Source: Clostridiales bacterium (GTDB lineage: Bacteria; Bacillota; Clostridia; Oscillospirales; Oscillospiraceae). Taken from it: 12,502 bases of DNA. A program made the position numbers and the translations under genes. The notes under the pieces are model-generated. The model did not search any database, was not told the DNA's origin, and saw only the letters and a list, made by a program, of their open reading frames with translations. This document shows positions 1 through 4,882 of this stretch, one piece after another. Where the stretch lies: NCBI GenBank assembly GCA_019421525.1, contig JAHZFC010000037.1, positions 2,372 through 14,873 of the forward strand. Direction: 5' to 3'. Every line of letters starts with the position of its first letter. Position 1 is the stretch's first letter.

Positions 1-158
1 GGCCCGAGGGTGCAGTAGCCGACGCCCGGCAGGGCCAGCCCGTCGGGCAGGCAGCCGCCCCGCCCCAGCCGGGCCAGCCCCAGCCGGGCCAGCGCCCGGG
101 CCTTGGCCGGGCCGATGCCCGGCAGCTGCGTCAGCGGCGTGCGTGCCTCAAGCGCCAT
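1..158 (-). CDS. N-terminal fragment of a helix-hairpin-helix protein, possibly RecG-like (partial)
   Basis: About 52 residues are visible, read leftwards from an ATG at 156-158 and running off the window edge. Upstream of the start is a G-rich Shine-Dalgarno stretch (gggggcagga) at suitable spacing. The protein begins MALEARTPLTQLPGIGPAKA and continues RALARLGL. A 'PLTQLPGIGPAKA..LARLGL' opening is a helix-hairpin-helix DNA-binding motif and resembles the first residues of the wedge domain of the ATP-dependent helicase RecG, which unwinds branched DNA. After GLARLG, however, the expected RecG continuation (a DLL..FPR.YEDR-type segment) is not seen; instead there is a Gly/Leu-rich stretch ending LALPGVGYCTLG. 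It could therefore be another HhH protein, or a diverged or frame-damaged RecG. The existence of a gene start is fairly secure; the family is not. Confidence 0.5.
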   Translation of the reverse strand, partial: MALEARTPLTQLPGIGPAKARALARLGLARLGRGGCLPDGLALPGVGYCTLG

Positions 159-198
159 GTTCCTGCCCCCTTTCCCGTCACAGATGATAGTTGGTCTC

Positions 199-227
199 AT
201 TTTACCATATTTGCCGGACAAAAAACA
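199..227 (-). promoter_or_regulatory. Candidate promoter of the leftmost minus-strand HhH gene
   Basis: On the minus strand an extended -10 element TGG-TAAAAT is present (hexamer at 199-204). A poor -35 (TGTTTT, 222-227) lies 17 bases upstream. Predicted transcription would start near 192 and give a leader of roughly 35 bases before the ATG at 158. The -35 is weak, so recognition would rest mainly on the extended -10. Confidence 0.45.
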
Positions 228-250
228 GCCCTTTCTCTGCCCGGAGACGA

Positions 251-441
251 AGGAGGCCGCCGGGGTATCCCGGCGGCCCACAGCTTGATGAAAAAGCCTC
301 GCAGAGTTCACGCCCGCAGGCGTGAAAAAATAGGATCTGTTTTCGGCCTGCAAACGTGCGAGATGTTCGCCCATAGTGGACATCTCGCACGTTTGCAGGC
401 CGCAGCTTTCCTGTCGGAAAAGGCTTTGCCTTTTTCGACAG
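251..441 (-). repeat. Intergenic structured repeat, copy A (related to copy B at 6489-6743)
   Basis: This roughly 190-base non-coding element lies directly 3' of the dihydrofolate reductase gene and is read on the minus strand. In that orientation it has four blocks. The first is a CTGTCGAAAAA hairpin (411-441, 14 pairs with one G-T). The second is a perfect 23-bp hairpin (arms 344-366 and 380-402, 13-base loop) whose second arm contains GCACGTTTGCAGGCCG. The third is a GGCCGAAAAC spacer. The fourth is an 8-bp hairpin (307-326) followed by AACTCTGCGAGGCTTTTT (291-308). A 10-bp GC hairpin (255-278) closes the element. Copy B has the same block order. No transposase, no open reading frame of its own and no obvious target-site duplication is seen. 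It could be a REP/BIME-like or MITE-like element. Confidence 0.75.
255..278 (-). terminator. GC-rich hairpin at the distal end of repeat copy A
   Basis: A perfect 10-bp stem (arms 255-264 and 269-278) encloses a 4-base loop (gtat). It is positioned like the terminator hairpin at the end of copy B, but no run of T follows directly on the minus strand; a TTTTTT run lies only about 30 bases further on. It is therefore a candidate transcription barrier or mRNA 3' end rather than a classical intrinsic terminator. Confidence 0.4.
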
Positions 442-450
442 CCTTAAGGC

Positions 451-927
451 TCATATCCTCTCGTACAGCATAAAGCGGCAGCGCAGCCCATCCTCCTCCA
501 GAAAGTCAGACCGCTCCGCCAGCCGCCATCCAGGCGCCCGGTCCAGGTCCACCATCCAGCGGTCCGCGGGGAACTGACCCTCCACCCGGGTGACATAGGC
601 CCGGCCGCACCAGGGCAGCATCGCCCGGTAGACGCTCTCCCCGCCGATGACAAAGGCATCCGGCCCGGCCAGCTGTGCTGCCTGCTCCGGGCTCCGGCAC
701 ACCTCCGCCCCCTCCGGGGCAAAGCCCGGGTCCCGGGACAGCACCAGGTTCCGCCGCCCGGGCAGGGGCCGCCCGCCGGGCAGCGCGGCCAGGGTCTTGC
801 GGCCCATGACCACGCAGCCCCCCAGGGTGAGCGCCCGGAAGCGCCGCAGGTCCTCCCTGATGAAAAAGGGCTGGCTCCCGTCCTTTCCGATCCCCCACAG
901 GCGGTCCGCCGCCACGATGAGGTCCAC
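451..927 (-). CDS. folA: Dihydrofolate reductase
   Basis: The 158-residue cytoplasmic enzyme reduces 7,8-dihydrofolate to tetrahydrofolate with NADPH for one-carbon and thymidylate metabolism. The start is taken as GTG at 925-927, which shares one base with the TAG stop of the upstream gene (TAGTG); a GGGAAG-type ribosome site lies just before it. This start gives the normal family length, whereas an upstream ATG would add 26 unrelated residues. Visible motifs are the Met20-loop segment LWGIGKDG (about residues 10-17), EDLRRFR with Asp26 matching the catalytic acid, the NADPH-binding VVMGRKT..ALPGGRPLPGRRN stretch, and FVIGGESVYRAMLP. The residue usually tryptophan after the loop (LPW) is Phe here (QPFF). 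Translation is probably coupled to the ThyX-like gene. Repeat copy A follows the stop. Confidence 0.93.
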   Translation of the reverse strand: MDLIVAADRLWGIGKDGSQPFFIREDLRRFRALTLGGCVVMGRKTLAALPGGRPLPGRRNLVLSRDPGFAPEGAEVCRSPEQAAQLAGPDAFVIGGESVYRAMLPWCGRAYVTRVEGQFPADRWMVDLDRAPGWRLAERSDFLEEDGLRCRFMLYERI

Positions 928-1556
928 TACTCTTCCCGTCCGCAGGCCAGGATGATCTCCCGGGCATAGGGCAGGGAGGCGATCATATCGCAGAAGGTGT
1001 GCCACTCGTCCAGCTTGTGGTTTCGCCTGGCATAGTAGATGTTGGCCAGCACCTCGTAGTTGAGGGTGACGGTCCGCTTCTGGTCATAGCTGGAGGGGAG
1101 CAGCTGGATCAGGTCGTACCAGTAGGCCTTATCCTTGTCCTCCATGTAGCGCAGGCGCACCTGCTCCAGGTAGTCCACCCAGGTCCTGAACTGTGCCAGG
1201 GCCTCCGGCGTCATGTGGTCGGTGCTGAAATCCTCCAGGGAAAAGGGCTTTGCGTGGATCTTGTGCATGGTGGAGGTGGAGTTGGCCACGGTGCCCACCT
1301 TGTAGGTGTCGAACTCCTTCCACCAGTACATGGGGGCGGTGATGTCCATGGACACCAGGATCTGACGGATGAACTTCCGGTGGTCGCTGCCCGCCCGGCA
1401 CAGACGCCCGGCCAGGGACAGGTCGTTCTCCCCCAGCACATACTCTCCCGCCTCGTTGTAATAGCTGTCGCTGCGCGCCCAGCTGTTGAGGGGGTTGCGC
1501 GCGCCCCGCATGGCGTTTTCCAGATTCATGACGCTGATGTGGTCCACCTTGAGCAT
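927..1556 (-). CDS. Divergent ThyX-like (FAD-dependent thymidylate synthase family) protein
   Basis: The 209-residue protein starts at ATG 1554-1556, preceded by a clear AGGAGGG ribosome site. I recall close relatives in many Clostridia, usually called hypothetical or Thy1/ThyX-like. The central block HRKFIRQILVSMDITAP, then YWWKEFDTYKVGT and NSTSTMHKI (residues 59-100) has the layout of the ThyX core, where HRxF precedes the flavin/dUMP motif. The canonical RHRxxSxNExSxRY signature is absent, being replaced by WKEFDTYK..ANSTSTMHKI. Catalysis as a true thymidylate synthase is therefore uncertain. The 1-base overlap with folA supports a role in folate or thymidylate metabolism. There is no signal peptide or membrane segment. 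The family match is from memory, not from a search. Confidence 0.6.
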   Translation of the reverse strand: MLKVDHISVMNLENAMRGARNPLNSWARSDSYYNEAGEYVLGENDLSLAGRLCRAGSDHRKFIRQILVSMDITAPMYWWKEFDTYKVGTVANSTSTMHKIHAKPFSLEDFSTDHMTPEALAQFRTWVDYLEQVRLRYMEDKDKAYWYDLIQLLPSSYDQKRTVTLNYEVLANIYYARRNHKLDEWHTFCDMIASLPYAREIILACGREE

Positions 1557-1589
1557 GGTAAAGCCCTCCTGTTGCCTTTTGTTTTTCCC

Positions 1590-1618
1590 ACTATACCAAA
1601 GTTCCGCCGGCCAATCAA
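1590..1618 (-). promoter_or_regulatory. Sigma-A promoter of the ThyX-like/folA operon
   Basis: On the minus strand TTGATT (1613-1618), a 17-base spacer and TATAGT (1590-1595) form a good housekeeping promoter. A TG one base before the -10 makes it an extended -10. Predicted initiation near 1583 gives a leader of about 27 bases, too short for a riboswitch. Confidence 0.8.
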
Positions 1619-1657
1619 GTGGCTGCGGAAATTTGTCCAAACGCCAGGGGTTTCCCA

Positions 1658-1686
1658 TTGAATTTTTTGTTCTTTTCTTATATAAT
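1658..1686 (+). promoter_or_regulatory. Strong sigma-A-type promoter pointing toward the redox operon
   Basis: TTGAAT (1658-1663), a 17-base AT-rich spacer and a perfect TATAAT (1681-1686) lie on the plus strand, with predicted initiation near 1693. The next plus-strand gene starts at 2000, so the transcript would have a leader of about 300 bases that runs through the sigma-54 promoter. No convincing open reading frame lies between. It may be a second promoter for the operon or drive a small RNA. Confidence 0.6.
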
Positions 1687-1790
1687 AGTGTCTGTCCAGC
1701 CAGGTGCCGACCGAACTTCCCGCTGGCCGCCGGGTCTGAGCGTACGATCTCCGCCCGCTTCTGTGGATCTTTTGTTTCCCATCGTTTCAT

Positions 1791-1821
1791 ATGTTTTTGA
1801 TCGAAACATTTTTGAATCAAA
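1791..1821 (+). promoter_or_regulatory. Candidate enhancer-binding-protein site upstream of the sigma-54 promoter
   Basis: An inverted repeat ATGTTT-N7-AAACAT occupies 1791-1809. A smaller dyad TTTGA-A-TCAAA follows at 1811-1821. They lie about 105-140 bases before the predicted sigma-54 start, the usual distance for an upstream activating sequence of a bacterial enhancer-binding protein. No activator gene is in the window, so the assignment rests on symmetry and position only. Confidence 0.4.
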
Positions 1822-1900
1822 GTTGCACCGCGGAACAGGCAAAGGTATAGGAGCTTCCCCTGAAAGGGGCCGGGATCCGGCCGTTAGAAGGGAGGAAAAG

Positions 1901-1918
1901 TTGGCACAAGTCTTGCAT
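1901..1918 (+). promoter_or_regulatory. Sigma-54 (RpoN) -24/-12 promoter of the redox operon
   Basis: TTGGCAC-AAGTC-TTGCAT matches the sigma-54 consensus (TGGCAC-N5-TTGCA) at every core position: the GG of the -24 element is at 1903-1904 and the GC of the -12 element at 1915-1916, with correct spacing. Predicted initiation is near 1928, about 70 bases before the first gene. Sigma-54 promoters need an ATP-dependent activator, so the operon is probably induced by a specific signal. Confidence 0.85.
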
Positions 1919-1942
1919 TCATTATTTCTTTCGTGAGGAAGA

Positions 1943-1990
1943 GCCCGGCACCCCGCCGGGCCGCAACAGTACATTTTACAAAATGTGAGG
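1943..1990 (+). promoter_or_regulatory. Leader hairpins and ribosome-binding site before the redox operon
   Basis: The short sigma-54 leader contains a 7-bp GC hairpin (1943-1949 with 1955-1961). It is followed by an AT-rich inverted repeat, ACATTTT-AC-AAAATGT (1971-1986), that ends one base before the GAGG ribosome site (1987-1990). The sequence fits either mRNA 5'-end protection, control of ribosome access, or a protein-binding dyad. It does not match a riboswitch I know. Confidence 0.45.
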
Positions 1991-1999
1991 TATCGTAAC

Positions 2000-4144
2000 G
2001 TGGGAAAGGTGAAACTGTGGGTCGATGGGACCCAAATCGAAGCGGAAGAGGGGCAGAGCGTTCTGAACGCGGCCCTGGCCGCTGACATCTACATCCCCCA
2101 CATCTGCTCGCACCCCGACCTGGAGGCCCAGGGCGGGTGCAAGCTGTGTGTGGTGGACATCGAGGGGCAGGACGGCCCGGTCTGCTCCTGCATGACCTAT
2201 GTGAAGGAGGGCATGAAGGTCCGCACCAAGGGCGAGACCCTGGACGCCATCCGCCGCACCTCCATGCAGGTGATGATGGCCAGCCATCCCCAGTGCACCG
2301 GCTGCCGCTCCTTCGGCAACTGCGAGTTCCAGGCCCTCCAGCAGTATCTGTCCAGTGTGAACCATCCCGGCATGCGGGAGTTCCACAAGGAGACCATCAA
2401 TCTCAACACCAACAACCCCCTCATCGACCGGGACATGGTCCGCTGCATCCAGTGCGGCCGCTGCGTCCGGGTGTGCGCCGACGTGCGGGGGGTCAACGTG
2501 CTGCGCTACAACCGGGTGGACGAGACCGGCGAGACCTACGTGGGCACCCTCAACGACTTCTCCCTGCCCGAGGCCGACTGCCGCTTCTGCGGCGCCTGCG
2601 TGGAGGTGTGCCCCACCGGCGCGCTCCAGGACCGGGAGGGCATCTTCCGCACCGACGTGCCCCGGGAGCAGGCCCTCATCCCCTGCTCTCTGGAGTGCCC
2701 CGCCCACATCAACGTGCCCAACTACCTGCGCATGATCGCCGCGGGCGAGTACGACAAGGCCGTGGCCGTCATCCGGGAGAAGGTCCCCTTCCCCCACGCC
2801 CTGGGCTATGTGTGCACCCACTACTGCGAGAAGGGCTGTAAGCGCAAGGGCCTCAACGAGGCCATCTCCATCCGGGATCTGAAGCGCTTCGCCGTGGAGC
2901 ACGACACCAAGGAGAGCTGGAAGGAGAAGGCCTACCACCTGCCCGCCACCGGCAAGAAGGTGGCCGTGGTGGGCGGCGGCCCCTGCGGCCTCACCGCCGC
3001 CTACTATCTGGGCAAGAAGGGCCACGACGTCACCGTGTTCGAGCGCAACCGGGTGGCCGGCGGCATGCTGGCCGTGGGCATCCCCTCCTACCGGATGCCC
3101 CGGGCGGACCTGCAGAAGGAGATCGACACCATCGTGTCCGAGTCCGGCATCAAGATCCAGTACAACTCCAACATCGACAATGTGGCCGAGCTGAAGAAGG
3201 ACTACGACGCGGTGCTGGTGGCCGTGGGCGCTTCCGAGGGCAAGGTCATCCCCACCAAGAACATGGTGGACGAGCAGAACACCACCGCCCTGAAGTTCCT
3301 CAAGGCCGTGGCCCTGGGGGAAATCGACGACTTCCAGCCCCACATCGGCCAGGGCACGAAGGTCCTGGTGTTCGGCGGCGGCAACGTGGCCTTTGACGCG
3401 GCCCGCACCTCCGCCCGCCTGGGCGCCTCGGTGAGCGTGGTCTGCCTGGAGAGCCGGGACAAGATGCTGGCCGACGACGAGGAGATCGAGCAGGCCCAGG
3501 AGGAGGGCGTGAAGGTCTACTCCGGCTACACCAACTCCGGCTTCAATGTGGAGGACGGCCGGGCCACCGGCCTGAACGTGGTGGCCGTGTCCTCCTTCAA
3601 GTTCGGCCCCAACGGCCTGGAGGTGGACATCATCCCCGGCACCGAGGAGGTCGTCCCCTGTGACGTGGTGGTCTTTGCCTCCGGACAAAAGACCGACCTG
3701 ACCGCCGACTTCGGCCTGGAGCTCAACCGGCTGGGCTATCCCATCGACCCCGCCACCGGCAAGAGCGGCAACAAGACCAGCCTGGAGGGCGTGTTCACCG
3801 CCGGCGACGTGATCACCGGCACCAAGGCGGTCATCGACGCCATCGCCGGCGGCCGCACTGCCGCCGAGGTCATCGACGCCTATCTGGGCGGCGACGGCAA
3901 CATCGAAGAGCACCTGGCCGACCTGCCCCCCGCCGACCCCTGCATCGGCAAGATCGAGGGCTTTGCCAACTTCGGCCGGATCAAGCCGGACATCCTCTCC
4001 TGCGAGGAGCGCCGGGACAACTTCGACCGGGTGGACAACTCCTTCTCCGAGGCCATGGCCCAGTACGAGGCGGGCCGCTGCCTGAAGTGCCCGCTGCGCT
4101 GCCAGCTCCACAAGCCCAAGATGTGGACTGCCTACGTAAAGTGA
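2000..4144 (+). CDS. NuoG-like/GltD-like fusion: multi-Fe-S NAD(P)H-dependent flavoprotein oxidoreductase
   Basis: This 714-residue cytoplasmic protein probably takes hydride from NAD(P)H and feeds electrons into an Fe-S chain. GTG at 2000 is chosen because GAGG lies 9 bases upstream; the ATG at 1985 has no ribosome site. Domains in order: a [2Fe-2S] ferredoxin fold (C36, C47, C50, C64); a NuoG-type His-Cys3 cluster (H96, C99, C102, C108); two [4Fe-4S] ferredoxin motifs (CIQCGRCVRVC at 149-159, CRFCGACVEVCP at 194-205); a DPYD/GltD-type Cys-rich helical domain (from C229, with VCTHYCEKGC); an FAD Rossmann motif VAVVGGGPCG (321-330); and a nucleotide Rossmann motif VLVFGGGNVA (455-464). Next comes the FAD-closing GVFTAGD segment, then a C-terminal EAGRCLKCPLRC (cysteines from 694). 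The RR pair that binds the NADPH phosphate in GltD is replaced by CLESRDK (482-488), so NADH is possible. Codon use is strongly C-ending, as in highly expressed genes. Confidence 0.88.
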   Translation: MGKVKLWVDGTQIEAEEGQSVLNAALAADIYIPHICSHPDLEAQGGCKLCVVDIEGQDGPVCSCMTYVKEGMKVRTKGETLDAIRRTSMQVMMASHPQCTGCRSFGNCEFQALQQYLSSVNHPGMREFHKETINLNTNNPLIDRDMVRCIQCGRCVRVCADVRGVNVLRYNRVDETGETYVGTLNDFSLPEADCRFCGACVEVCPTGALQDREGIFRTDVPREQALIPCSLECPAHINVPNYLRMIAAGEYDKAVAVIREKVPFPHALGYVCTHYCEKGCKRKGLNEAISIRDLKRFAVEHDTKESWKEKAYHLPATGKKVAVVGGGPCGLTAAYYLGKKGHDVTVFERNRVAGGMLAVGIPSYRMPRADLQKEIDTIVSESGIKIQYNSNIDNVAELKKDYDAVLVAVGASEGKVIPTKNMVDEQNTTALKFLKAVALGEIDDFQPHIGQGTKVLVFGGGNVAFDAARTSARLGASVSVVCLESRDKMLADDEEIEQAQEEGVKVYSGYTNSGFNVEDGRATGLNVVAVSSFKFGPNGLEVDIIPGTEEVVPCDVVVFASGQKTDLTADFGLELNRLGYPIDPATGKSGNKTSLEGVFTAGDVITGTKAVIDAIAGGRTAAEVIDAYLGGDGNIEEHLADLPPADPCIGKIEGFANFGRIKPDILSCEERRDNFDRVDNSFSEAMAQYEAGRCLKCPLRCQLHKPKMWTAYVK

Positions 4145-4162
4145 TAAGGAGGGAATGGGATC

Positions 4163-4834
4163 ATGATCAAGAATTGCGTGAAGACCGCTGAGATACTGCC
4201 CTCTATCGACGAGATCTTGAACAAGGCCGACGACGTGTGCCCCGTCCAGTGGGCCGTCGGCGTGGCGGAGACCGCCATGAAGAATACCTGCGGCAAGGGC
4301 ACCTTCTGCCGGGACGGGCTGAAGCAGCTGTACCTCATCGGCAAGGATATCACCCTGGATAAGGGCACCATGGAGGACATCGAGCTGCTCCAGGAGCTGT
4401 GTCAGACCATGTACATCGCCGCCGACTGCGAGATGAGCGCCCGGTGTGTGGAGCTCTACAAGACCTCTCTGGAGACCTATTACAACGACTGGACCGCCCA
4501 TGTGCTGCGCCACCGGTGCAAGGCCGGGGCGTGCGCCAACATGAAGAAGGGCGGCGCGGGCGCCGCCTCCGCCGGCATCCAGATCAACATCCCCACCGGC
4601 TCCGCTGAGGGGTACGACCAGGTGGCTCTCAGCCACACCTCCGCCTTCGACCTGGGGCCCAAGCCCCTGGCCCGGCGGAAGAAGGACCGTCCCCACCTGT
4701 GCCAGCCCGAGCGGCCCATCGACCCCAACGCCCCGGAGATCGCCGAGGTGGCGGGCGCCAACACCGTAGTGCGCAAGGACGGGCGCATCATCCGCCGCTA
4801 CCGCACCAATACCGGCGTGATCTCCCAGGACTGA
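4163..4834 (+). CDS. NuoF C-terminal Fe-S domain-like protein (stand-alone electron-transfer subunit)
   Basis: The 223-residue cytoplasmic protein follows the fusion gene by 18 bases, with an AAGGAGG ribosome site. Residues about 26-124 resemble the [4Fe-4S] region at the C-terminus of NuoF/HydB: TCGKGTFCRDGLKQLYLI (42-59), then EDIELLQELCQTM and AADCEMSARC (86-95), and a later HRCKAGAC (117-124). The FMN/NADH-binding and SLBB parts of NuoF are missing, so it cannot oxidise NADH itself and more probably wires electrons between its two neighbours. The usual CGxCxxC motif has Gly46 in place of the middle cysteine; C26, C80, C89 and C95 are other possible ligands. The C-terminal third is basic, proline-rich and unlike any domain I recognise. 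Placement between a hydride-accepting flavoprotein and a reductase supports a subunit role. Confidence 0.75.
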   Translation: MIKNCVKTAEILPSIDEILNKADDVCPVQWAVGVAETAMKNTCGKGTFCRDGLKQLYLIGKDITLDKGTMEDIELLQELCQTMYIAADCEMSARCVELYKTSLETYYNDWTAHVLRHRCKAGACANMKKGGAGAASAGIQINIPTGSAEGYDQVALSHTSAFDLGPKPLARRKKDRPHLCQPERPIDPNAPEIAEVAGANTVVRKDGRIIRRYRTNTGVISQD

Positions 4835-4882
4835 AGCCGGACGCCATACTGACATTGATTTAAGTTAAAGGAGAACGAGAAT

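Noticed and set aside
251..441. Insertion sequence or CRISPR-like repeat
   Set aside because: No transposase and no regular spacer array exist; the element is a single multi-hairpin unit with one relative elsewhere in the window.
202..473. Short open frames in both strands across repeat copy A
   Set aside because: They arise from the hairpin sequence itself, are not preserved in copy B, and lack convincing ribosome sites.
1693..1900. A riboswitch, T-box or 6S RNA in the long leader before the redox operon
   Set aside because: The GGCCGG-GAT-CCGGCC stem (1868-1882) and a CCCC-TGAAA-GGGG hairpin are present, but no conserved T-box sequence, known aptamer core or terminator with a T run could be recognised.
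1985..1999. ATG at 1985 as start of the NuoG/GltD fusion
   Set aside because: It has no ribosome site and overlaps an inverted repeat; GTG at 2000 has GAGG 9 bases upstream and places the ferredoxin fold at the normal N-terminus.
4163..4834. A complete NADH-oxidising NuoF subunit
   Set aside because: Only the C-terminal Fe-S region is present; the glycine-rich FMN/NADH domain and the SLBB domain are absent.
1976..4855. A 959-codon open frame on the minus strand
   Set aside because: It is antisense to the NuoG/GltD fusion and NuoF-like genes, and its translation is a low-complexity Gly/Val/His/Leu/Ala mixture, as expected opposite a gene with GC-rich third positions. The plus-strand proteins have clear conserved motifs.
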